Assembly (NCBI RefSeq): GCF_900218015.1
Contig: NZ_UFQQ01000007.1
Location: 1 to 64,000 of the forward strand
Source: Rhodopseudomonas pentothenatexigens
GTDB lineage: Bacteria > Pseudomonadota > Alphaproteobacteria > Rhizobiales > Xanthobacteraceae
Reading direction: 5' to 3'
Length of the DNA stretch: 64,000 bases
The number at the start of each line of letters is the position of its first letter. Position 1 is the first letter of the stretch. This document shows, piece after piece, positions 57,281 to 64,000 of this stretch. The notes under the pieces were generated by a model, which had not been told where the DNA came from, did no database searches, and was given only the letters and a program-made list of their open reading frames with translations. The position numbers were made by a program, and so were the translations under genes.

Positions 57281-58198
57281 ATGATCACGCGGCGTCGGTT
57301 TCTGAAATGGTTGGCAGGGCTGGGGCTGTCCAGCGCGGCGCTGCTGGCCTACGGTTTCGTTGTCGAGCCGCTGCGCTGGCCGGCAATCACCCGTTATCGG
57401 GTGACGCCGCGCCGGTGGCCCGCGGGCCTGCATCTGAACATCGCGGTGGTCGCGGACATCCACGCCTGCGATCCCTGGATGACCGCCGAACGGATTCGCT
57501 CGGTCGTCGCCACGACCAACGGCCTCGGCGCCGATCTCGTCGTCCTGCTCGGCGACTATTCGGCAGGGCATCGTTGGATTCTTGGCCCGGTCGAGTCGCA
57601 GGATTGGTCGTCGGCGCTGGCCGGGCTGCAGGCGCCGCTCGGCGTGCATGCGATCCTCGGCAATCACGATTGGTGGGACGACCGGACCGCACAGGCGGCC
57701 GGCGCCGGTCCGACCTATGGCCGCTTGGCGCTGGAACGGGTTGGCATTCCGGTCTACGAGAACGATGTGGTGCGCCTGAGCAAGGGCGGACAAAGCTTCT
57801 GGCTCGCCGGGCTCGGCGACCAGTTGGCGTTCTGGCCGTCGCGACATCGACGGCCCGGCCGGCGCGGCGGCGCGGACGACCTGCCGGCGACCTTGGCCAA
57901 GATCTCGTCGGACGATCCGGTGATCCTGCTGGCGCACGAGCCCGACATCATGACGCAGGTTCCTGACCGGGTTGCCCTGGTGCTGAGCGGACATACCCAT
58001 GGCGGACAGGTCCGCCTGTTCGGCTGGTCGCCGGTCGTCCCCTCCCGCTACCGCAATCGCTATGCCTACGGCCACGTCCGCGAACAATGCGACCTGATCG
58101 TATCGGGCGGTCTGGGCTGCAGCATCGTCCCGTTCCGCCTCGGCGTGCCCCCGGAGATCGTCCTGGTCACGGTGGGTGAGCCGGCCGCGGCCGCCTGA
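57281..58198 (+). CDS. Membrane-anchored metallophosphoesterase
   Basis: A 305-aa YkuE/MPP-fold phosphoesterase. The N terminus has a twin-arginine-like MITRRRFLKW followed by a hydrophobic segment. Metal ligands are in VVADIHACDP, LLGDYSAG, GNHDWWDD, LLAHEPD and SGHTHGGQ, so the site is complete. Relatives act on UDP-diacylglucosamine or other phosphodiesters at the membrane; the substrate here is unknown. ATG 57281 is preferred to TTG 57272. Confidence 0.83.
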   Translation: MITRRRFLKWLAGLGLSSAALLAYGFVVEPLRWPAITRYRVTPRRWPAGLHLNIAVVADIHACDPWMTAERIRSVVATTNGLGADLVVLLGDYSAGHRWILGPVESQDWSSALAGLQAPLGVHAILGNHDWWDDRTAQAAGAGPTYGRLALERVGIPVYENDVVRLSKGGQSFWLAGLGDQLAFWPSRHRRPGRRGGADDLPATLAKISSDDPVILLAHEPDIMTQVPDRVALVLSGHTHGGQVRLFGWSPVVPSRYRNRYAYGHVREQCDLIVSGGLGCSIVPFRLGVPPEIVLVTVGEPAAAA

Positions 58199-58337
58199 CC
58201 ACGCGTGCCTGAGCCGCGCCTCGCGCGGTCCCGCGGCGGCGCGGCGCCGGCCCAGCAAACTTACCAGCGGAGCTCGCGATATCCATATTTCCGTTTTGAT
58301 GTTATCGAGGAAGCGATCTTCAACCTCCGACGCGAGC

Positions 58338-59660
58338 ATGATGGACTCAGTTCAAGCAACGCCCCACAGGATCGTCATCGTCGGCGGCGGCGCCGGCGGC
58401 CTCGAACTCGCCACCGCGCTGGGCGACAGATACGGCAAGTCGGATGCCGTTCGTATCACCCTGGTGGATCGCAGCCGCACCCACATCTGGAAGCCGCTGC
58501 TGCACGCGATCGCGGCCGGCTCGCTGCGGCGCTCCCAGCACGAGCTGAACTACCTGGCTCAGGCGCATTGGCACGGCTTTCACTACCGGCTCGGCGAGAT
58601 GAGCGGTCTCGACCGTGCCCGCAAGGTGATCAAGCTGGCGCCGGTGATCGACGACGAGGGGCGCGAGATCAATCCGGAAAGCGAGCTCGGCTACGATACG
58701 CTGGTGATCGCAGTCGGCAGCGTCACCAATGATTTCGGTACCCCCGGGGCGCGCGAGCATGCGGTGCCGCTGGAGACGCCGGAGCAGGCTTCGCGCTTCA
58801 ACAAGCGCATGGTCAATGCCTGCCTGCGCGCTCAGCATCAGCACAGCCCGATCGAGCCCGGCCAGCTCCACGTCGCGATCATCGGCGCCGGTGCCACCGG
58901 CACCGAACTCGCCGCCGAGCTGCATCATACCGCGCGTGAGATCATCGCCTACGGGCTCGACAAGATCGATCCGGAGCACGACCTCAAGATCGTGCTGATC
59001 GAAGCGGCGCCACGAATCCTGCCGGCGCTGCCGCCGCGGATTTCAGAGGCGACGCTCAAGCTGCTGGACGATCTCGGCGTCGAGGTGCGGACCGGTGCAC
59101 GCGTGGCGGAAGTGCTCGACCATGCGGTGCGGCTCGCCGACGGCGAAGTGATCCCCTCCGAGCTGGTGGTGTGGGCCGCCGGCGTCCGGGCCCCGGACTT
59201 CCTCGAGGGCATCGACGGGCTCGACACCAACCGCATCAACCAACTCGTCGTCCGCCCGACGCTGCAAGCCACCCGGGACAACGATGTGTTCGCGATGGGT
59301 GACTGCGCCGCCTGTGCCATCCCCGGCTACGAGAACGGCGTGCCGCCCCGGGCGCAAGCCGCTCACCAGGAAGCGGAGTTCATGTTGGAGCAGATCGAGA
59401 AGCGGCTGAAGGGCGAGCCGCTCGGCGAGTTCCGCTACCGCGATCTCGGTTCTCTGGTCTCGCTCGGCAAGTATTCCGCAGTCGGCAATCTGATGGGGTC
59501 GCTGGTCGGCAAGAGCTTCCTGATCGAGGGCTATTTCGCCCGCTTCATGTACCGCTCGCTGTACAAGATGCATGAAGCCGCGCTGTACGGCCGCGGCCGA
59601 ACCCTGCTCAGCGTGCTGTCCGGCGCGACGCGCCCGACCCCGACGGTGAAGCTGCATTAG
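58338..59660 (+). CDS. ndh: Type II NADH dehydrogenase
   Basis: A 440-aa NDH-2-type flavoprotein with FAD motif RIVIVGGGAGGLELATALG and NAD motif LHVAIIGAGATGTELAAEL. The C-terminal part includes VFAMGDCAAC and a membrane-associating amphipathic end. It passes electrons from NADH to quinone without pumping protons. ATG 58338 is used. Could also be a related sulfide/quinone or other pyridine nucleotide oxidoreductase, but NDH-2 fits best. Confidence 0.85.
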   Translation: MMDSVQATPHRIVIVGGGAGGLELATALGDRYGKSDAVRITLVDRSRTHIWKPLLHAIAAGSLRRSQHELNYLAQAHWHGFHYRLGEMSGLDRARKVIKLAPVIDDEGREINPESELGYDTLVIAVGSVTNDFGTPGAREHAVPLETPEQASRFNKRMVNACLRAQHQHSPIEPGQLHVAIIGAGATGTELAAELHHTAREIIAYGLDKIDPEHDLKIVLIEAAPRILPALPPRISEATLKLLDDLGVEVRTGARVAEVLDHAVRLADGEVIPSELVVWAAGVRAPDFLEGIDGLDTNRINQLVVRPTLQATRDNDVFAMGDCAACAIPGYENGVPPRAQAAHQEAEFMLEQIEKRLKGEPLGEFRYRDLGSLVSLGKYSAVGNLMGSLVGKSFLIEGYFARFMYRSLYKMHEAALYGRGRTLLSVLSGATRPTPTVKLH

Positions 59661-59769
59661 GACGCAGGCTGCTCTCGCGTCCCCCGGTGTCCCCCGGACA
59701 GCCGTCATCGCCGCCATCGGCTAGATTGGCGGCGATGACGATTGATTCGGGCGTGCCGGGAGACGAGAC

Positions 59770-61002
59770 GTGACGAAGGGAGTGCGGTCTCGCGAGGTGC
59801 CGCTGATGGGGCAGGGCGAGCGCGATCTGCGGCTCGATTTCCTGCGCGGCGTCGGCCAGTGGATGATCTTCGTCGATCACATCCCGTACAACTTTCTCAA
59901 CTGGTTCACGCTGCGCAATTACGGCTTCTGCGATGCCGCCGAGTTCTTCGTCTACATCTCCGGCTACTCGATCGGCTTCGCCTACGGCCCGGCGGCGCGC
60001 GCCGGCGAGATGGTGGCCGCGACGAAGCGGCTGTGGACTCGCGCGACGCAGCTCTACGTCGCGCACGTGTTCCTGTTTCTGTTCTTCACCGCTCAGGTGT
60101 CGCGCGCCGCGCGGCGCTTCGACAATCCGATGTACAAGGACGAGTTCAACGTCGCGCAGTTCCTCGCCAATCCCGACGTGATGATCCAGCAGGCGCTGCT
60201 GCTGACCTACAAGCCGGTCAACCTCGACGTGCTGCCGCTGTATATCGTGCTCGTCGTCGCCGCGCCGCTGATCTTGTGGGGCCTTCTGCGCCGCCCGCAT
60301 CTGACGCTGGTGTGCTCGGGTCTGCTGTACGTCGTCTCCCGCTACTTCGGCTGGAATCTGCCGTCGTTTCCGGACGGCCACTGGTACTTCAATCCGTTCG
60401 CGTGGCAGTTTCTGTTCGTGTTCGGCATCTGGTGCGGCTTCGGCCACGGTCCGCAGATCCGCCCGTGGGTGAAGTCGCTGCCCAATCAGCTCCTGAGCTG
60501 GACCATCGTGGTGGTCGCCTTGGTGATCGCGCTGTCGTGGAATTTCGAACCGCTGTACGGCCTGGTGCCGGAATCGATCGGCAAGATTCTGTACCCGATC
60601 GACAAGACCAGCCTGGCGCCGGTGCGGCTGATCCATTTTCTCGCGCTGCTCGCGATCGTCGTAAAGCTGCTGCCGCCGGACCTGCCGGCGCTGCGGTCGG
60701 AGTGGCTGCGTCCGATCGTCCTGTGCGGCCAGCGCTCGCTGCCGGTGTTCTGCATCGGGGTGATGCTGGCGTTCACCGCGCACTGGATTCTGGTCCAGGT
60801 GTCGGGCGGCATCGCGATGCAGATCCTGGTCAGCGTCGGCGGCATCGGTCTGCTGACCGGCGTGGCCTGGCTCGCGACTTGGTATCGAACGTTGCCCAGT
60901 CTGGTTTCGGTGCCGGCGACGGTGCCGGTCGAGCATGCTCATCACCGTCGCGCTGCGGACGACGATGTCGCCACTGCCGGCCCGCCGCGATCGGATCGCT
61001 GA
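59770..61002 (+). CDS. OpgC-like membrane acyltransferase
   Basis: A 410-aa inner-membrane protein with about ten hydrophobic segments. RDLRLDFLRGVGQWMIFVDHIPYN and AAEFFVYISGYSIGFAYG match OpgC, which succinylates osmoregulated periplasmic glucans in alphaproteobacteria. No opgGH genes are beside it. GTG 59770 is the likely start. Confidence 0.85.
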   Translation: MTKGVRSREVPLMGQGERDLRLDFLRGVGQWMIFVDHIPYNFLNWFTLRNYGFCDAAEFFVYISGYSIGFAYGPAARAGEMVAATKRLWTRATQLYVAHVFLFLFFTAQVSRAARRFDNPMYKDEFNVAQFLANPDVMIQQALLLTYKPVNLDVLPLYIVLVVAAPLILWGLLRRPHLTLVCSGLLYVVSRYFGWNLPSFPDGHWYFNPFAWQFLFVFGIWCGFGHGPQIRPWVKSLPNQLLSWTIVVVALVIALSWNFEPLYGLVPESIGKILYPIDKTSLAPVRLIHFLALLAIVVKLLPPDLPALRSEWLRPIVLCGQRSLPVFCIGVMLAFTAHWILVQVSGGIAMQILVSVGGIGLLTGVAWLATWYRTLPSLVSVPATVPVEHAHHRRAADDDVATAGPPRSDR

Positions 61003-61028
61003 CCCATCGACGGTGCGTGCTTGACTCG

Positions 61029-61046
61029 TTGTACCAATCGGTACAA
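61029..61046. promoter_or_regulatory. Candidate TetR operator
   Basis: TTGTACCAATCGGTACAA is an 18-bp palindrome with 7-bp perfect arms (16 of 18 positions symmetric). It lies 35 bp before the DUF1348 gene, and a TetR regulator gene follows that gene. The ACC-N4-GGT core is typical of TetR operators. Confidence 0.6.
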
Positions 61047-61081
61047 TGTCGCTGCGGTTCAGCCGCAGTGGAGAAGCTGTC

Positions 61082-61549
61082 ATGTCGCGCCCGCCGTTGC
61101 CGCCCTTTACCCGCGAGACCGCCGCCCAGAAGGTGCGGATGGCCGAGGACGCCTGGAATTCGCGTGACCCGGTCCGGGTGTCGCTGGCCTATACGCCGGA
61201 CAGCCGCTGGCGAAATCGCGCCGAATTTCTGCAAGGCCGCGACGCCATCGTCGAATTCCTCACTCGCAAATGGAACAAGGAACACGACTATCGGCTGATC
61301 AAGGACCTTTGGGCGTTCGAAGACAACCGCATTGCGGTGCGGTTTCAGTACGAATGGCGCGACGATGCCGGCCAGTGGTACCGCGCCTATGGTAACGAGC
61401 AGTGGGAATTCGACGCCGACGGGTTGATGTGTCGCCGCGAGGCCAGCATCAACGACGTCGCGATCAGCGAGAGCGACCGCCGCTTCCATTGGCCGGCGCC
61501 GGGCCCGCGTCCTGACGATGCGTCGGGTCTTGCCGCGGAGCCGTTCTGA
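61082..61549 (+). CDS. DUF1348 (NTF2-like) protein
   Basis: A 155-aa protein of the DUF1348/NTF2-like family ([23 protein letters not shown] ... [16 protein letters not shown]). The fold has a conical cavity; function unknown. The palindrome upstream and the TetR gene downstream suggest they form an autoregulated pair. Confidence 0.82.
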   Translation: MSRPPLPPFTRETAAQKVRMAEDAWNSRDPVRVSLAYTPDSRWRNRAEFLQGRDAIVEFLTRKWNKEHDYRLIKDLWAFEDNRIAVRFQYEWRDDAGQWYRAYGNEQWEFDADGLMCRREASINDVAISESDRRFHWPAPGPRPDDASGLAAEPF

Positions 61550-61589
61550 GACCTACCCGAATTGATCACACCGACGCGACAACCACTCC

Positions 61590-61676
61590 GCCATGCCCGG
61601 GCCTGTCCCGGGTATCTGTGACCAGGGCCTCACCGCGCAACGAGACGTGGATGGCCGGCGCGAGCCCGGCCATGAC
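61590..61676. repeat. Interspersed palindromic repeat
   Basis: Two hairpins: CCCGGG-N5-CCCGGG near 61596-61612 and ATGGCCGG...CCCGGCCAT near 61651-61673. The outer sequence (CCATGCCCGGGCCTGTCCCG) is a known type of Rhizobiales repeat. It separates the DUF1348 and TetR genes. Confidence 0.65.
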
Positions 61677-61714
61677 TGGGGTAGGACATTTGCATCGTTG
61701 AGGAATGGGCCGTT

Positions 61715-62296
61715 GTGAACACCCGCCGACCATCCGCCGCGAAAGCAACGACCGACCGCGCCGCCCTGCTGCCGCTGCTCGGCGAAGTGTTTCGGACCCA
61801 CGGCTACGAAGGCGCATCGCTGGCGCTGATCACCGAGGCGACGGGGCTCGGCAAGGGAAGCCTGTATCACTTCTTCCCCGGCGGCAAGAAGCAGATGGCC
61901 GAAGAGGTGCTGGCCGAAATCGATGGCTGGTTCGAAGCGAACATCTTTGCGCCGCTGCGCGATCCGTCCGATCCGATGGCCGCCATCGCGGTAATGATCA
62001 CGGGCGTCGATGCGTATTTCCGCTCTGGGCATCGCGTTTGCCTCGTCGGGGTGATCGCACTCGGCCATGCGCGCGACGAGTTCGCCGCCCAGGTGAACGA
62101 CTACTTCGCCCGCTGGCAGGAGGCGCTCGCCGTTGCGTTGCGCCGCTGCGGGGTGTCGGCTGTCGCAGCCCGACGCCGCGCCGAGGATGCGGTGCTGTCG
62201 ATTCAGGGCGCCCTGGTTCTCGCGCGCGCCCGCAATGACGCGGCGGTGTTCACGCGTGCGTTGTCCGAATTGAAGGCGCGATTGCTCGCGGCCTAG
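61715..62296 (+). CDS. TetR-family regulator
   Basis: A 193-aa regulator with an N-terminal helix-turn-helix (GYEGASLALITEATGLGKGSLYHFFPGGKKQM) and a C-terminal ligand-binding domain. GTG 61715 follows a GAGGA site. Its likely operator is the palindrome at 61029-61046 in front of the DUF1348 gene. Confidence 0.87.
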   Translation: MNTRRPSAAKATTDRAALLPLLGEVFRTHGYEGASLALITEATGLGKGSLYHFFPGGKKQMAEEVLAEIDGWFEANIFAPLRDPSDPMAAIAVMITGVDAYFRSGHRVCLVGVIALGHARDEFAAQVNDYFARWQEALAVALRRCGVSAVAARRRAEDAVLSIQGALVLARARNDAAVFTRALSELKARLLAA

Positions 62297-62447
62297 CGCG
62301 CACCCCCGAGCACCCTCTGTTCCGTCTCGCCGCCTCACCGTTCTCCGGAAGGCGCTCAGGTTTCCGGCTTGGACAGCCGAACTTTGTTGGGCATGGTGTC
62401 GGCCAGGGACGAAGACAATCGTCTTACAGCCGAGGGAGACGCACGCC

Positions 62448-62819
62448 ATGCTCTACGCCATCCTCTGCTATCACGACGAAAATTTCGTCGGTTCTTGGAG
62501 CCGCGAAGAAGACGCCGCCGTGATGGAGAAGCTCAAGGCCGTCCACGGCAAGCTCGCCGAGGCCGGCCGGCTCGGTCCGGTGGCACGGCTGCTGCCGACC
62601 ACCGCGGCCACGACGCTGCGCAAGGATTCGGAACCGCCGGTGGTGATTGACGGCCCGTTCGCCGAGACCAAGGAGCAGTTGCTCGGTTTCTACGTCGTCG
62701 AGTGCGACGATCTCGACGCTGCGCTCGATGTCGCGCGCGATCTCGGCCGCGTCAATCCAGGCGGCGCTTACGAGATCCGCCCCATCGGATTGTTCACGCC
62801 GGGGACGGCGCTGCCATGA
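62448..62819 (+). CDS. DGPF/YCII-related protein
   Basis: A 123-aa YCII-fold protein with the DGPFAETKEQLLGFYVV signature (VIDGPFAETK). Such DGPF proteins are genetically linked to ECF42 sigma factors. The stop overlaps the sigma factor start as ATGA, so the two are translationally coupled. It may be a target or partner of the sigma factor; it lacks a membrane anchor, so it is not a classical anti-sigma factor. Confidence 0.88.
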   Translation: MLYAILCYHDENFVGSWSREEDAAVMEKLKAVHGKLAEAGRLGPVARLLPTTAATTLRKDSEPPVVIDGPFAETKEQLLGFYVVECDDLDAALDVARDLGRVNPGGAYEIRPIGLFTPGTALP

Positions 62820-64000
62820 CCGACCTCGCCTGGATCGAAACCGCGATCATCGCCGCGCGGCCCCAGGCGATCGGCGCTCTGCTGCGCTACTTCCGCGATC
62901 TCGACACCGCCGAGGAGGCGTTCCAGAACGCCTGTTTGCGGGCGCTGAAATCCTGGCCGCAGAACGGGCCGCCGCGCGACACGGCGGCGTGGCTGATCAT
63001 GGTCGGCCGCAATGTCGCGATCGACGATCTGCGCCGCGGCAAGAAACAGCAGCCGCTGCCCGATGACGCGGCGATCTCCGATCTCGAGGATGCCGAGGAT
63101 GCGCTGGCCGAACGGCTCGACGGCTCGCACTACCGCGACGATATCCTGCGGCTGCTGTTCATCTGCTGCCATCCGGAACTGCCATCGACCCAGCAGATCG
63201 CGTTGGCCCTGCGGATCGTGAGCGGGCTGACCGTGCCGCAAATCGCACGGGCGTTTCTGGTGTCCGACGCCGCGATGGAGCAGCGCATCACCCGCGCCAA
63301 GGCCAAGGTCGCGCGTGCCGGCATGCCGTTCGAGACACCCGGCGCGGTCGAGCGCGCCGAGCGGCTCGGTGCGGTCGCAGCGATGATCTATCTGGTATTC
63401 AACGAAGGCTATTCGGCAGCCGGCGAGACCGCGGGGGTGCGCGCTCCGCTGTGCGAGGAAGCGATCCGGCTGGCGCGATTGCTGCTGCGGCTGTTCCCGT
63501 CCGAACCGGAAATCATGGGGCTGACGGCGCTGATGCTGCTGCAGCACGCCCGGGCGCCGGCACGATTCGATCCCGGCGGCGAGATCGTGTTGCTCGAGGA
63601 TCAGGATCGCAGCTTGTGGAACCCGACGTTGATCGCCGAGGGGCTGTCGCTGATCGACAAGGCAATGCGTCACCGCCGCACCGGGGCGTATCAGATCCAG
63701 GCGGCGATCGCGGCGCTGCACGCGCGCGCGGCCCGCTACGAGGACACCGATTGGCAGCAGATCGATCTGCTGTACGGCTCGCTCGAAATCCTCCAGCCAT
63801 CGCCGGTGGTGACGCTCAATCGCGCGGTCGCGGTGGCCAAGCTGCGCGGGCCGGAGGCGGCACTGGCGATGATCGAGCCGCTGGAATCGCGGCTCGGCAG
63901 CTACTTCCACTACTTCGGCGCCAAAGGCGCGCTGTTGCTGCAGCAGGGGCGCTGCGACGACGCGCGCACCGCCTTCGATCGCGCCATTGCGCTCGCCCGG
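62816..64000 (+). CDS. ECF42-type RNA polymerase sigma factor (partial, runs off window)
   Basis: An ECF sigma factor with a long C-terminal extension; 395 codons are visible and no stop is reached. Region 2 is MTDLAWIETAIIAARPQAIGALLRYFRDLDTAEEAFQNACLRAL, region 4 includes GLTVPQIARAFLVSDAAMEQRITRAKAK. The extension (about residues 180-395) has helical TPR-like pairs (ALLLQQGRCDDARTAFDRAIALAR near the end) as expected for ECF42. Coupled to the DGPF gene upstream. Confidence 0.9.
   Translation, partial: MTDLAWIETAIIAARPQAIGALLRYFRDLDTAEEAFQNACLRALKSWPQNGPPRDTAAWLIMVGRNVAIDDLRRGKKQQPLPDDAAISDLEDAEDALAERLDGSHYRDDILRLLFICCHPELPSTQQIALALRIVSGLTVPQIARAFLVSDAAMEQRITRAKAKVARAGMPFETPGAVERAERLGAVAAMIYLVFNEGYSAAGETAGVRAPLCEEAIRLARLLLRLFPSEPEIMGLTALMLLQHARAPARFDPGGEIVLLEDQDRSLWNPTLIAEGLSLIDKAMRHRRTGAYQIQAAIAALHARAARYEDTDWQQIDLLYGSLEILQPSPVVTLNRAVAVAKLRGPEAALAMIEPLESRLGSYFHYFGAKGALLLQQGRCDDARTAFDRAIALAR

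Overview
The window is about 64 kb of GC-rich (about two thirds G+C by eye) chromosomal DNA. It reads as a Rhodopseudomonas palustris-like alphaproteobacterium (Bradyrhizobiaceae/Nitrobacteraceae). The support is the codon use, the families of palindromic intergenic repeats, a nadABC operon with a NadQ-type regulator, a glutaryl-CoA dehydrogenase, a bicarbonate transporter of the SbtA type and an FNR/FixK box. The species is inferred from these features, not from a database search.

Layout. 0.6-5.7 kb: a DUF3096 membrane peptide, pyruvate phosphate dikinase with an unusual histone-H1-like tail, and a SleB-type cell wall hydrolase. 5.8-9.6 kb: the de novo NAD operon nadA-nadB-nadC (minus strand) behind a near-perfect palindrome. 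Its probable regulator NadQ lies at 19.7-20.6 kb in a cluster with a tyrosine-phosphatase-like protein and an HD hydrolase. 9.9-19.6 kb: an AcuI/YhdH reductase, a secreted hypothetical protein, a MocR regulator facing an EamA exporter, a TonB siderophore receptor and a large DUF2339 membrane protein. 21.9-24.3 kb: a LysR regulator divergent from sbtA, followed by a PII-like sbtB broken by two frameshifts and by a remnant copy of the 5' end of the HD gene. 24.4-35.2 kb: housekeeping and small conserved genes (tag, ygfZ, dihydroorotase, Nudix, YedK, a ParE/RelE-type toxin pair, a GlcD-type oxidase, Sua5/TsaC, AraC). 35.4-37.5 kb: an MFS transporter and an amidohydrolase that overlap, probably one catabolic unit.

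The clearest foreign segment is a 3.9-kb island integrated in the 3' half of tRNA-Pro(CGG). It is bounded by exact 45-bp direct repeats (37701-37745 and 41575-41619) and has no integrase left. It carries a two-gene unit (an unknown protein with a glycine-rich hydrophobic segment, then a HEPN-motif protein with one frameshift), a small unknown protein, and a 352-residue unknown protein that may be nuclease-like. The arrangement looks like a small anti-phage cargo and is the best candidate here for an undescribed system.

41.8-48.0 kb: a GrlR-like protein, an FNR-boxed Crp/Fnr regulator followed by DUF2892 and AhpD-like genes, ribB, glutaryl-CoA dehydrogenase and an MBL-fold hydrolase. 48-52 kb: a periplasmic DUF4142/PRC-barrel protein with an exact nine-residue repeat, and a cytosolic chemoreceptor with a PilZ domain. 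52-57.2 kb: yebC, ruvC, ruvA, a cytidine-deaminase-like gene and ruvB, interrupted by three copies of a two-hairpin repeat, then vapBC and ybgC. 57.3-64 kb: a metallophosphoesterase, a type II NADH dehydrogenase, an OpgC-like acyltransferase, a DUF1348 protein with a TetR regulator and a palindromic operator, and a DGPF/YCII protein translationally coupled to an ECF42-type sigma factor that runs off the window end.
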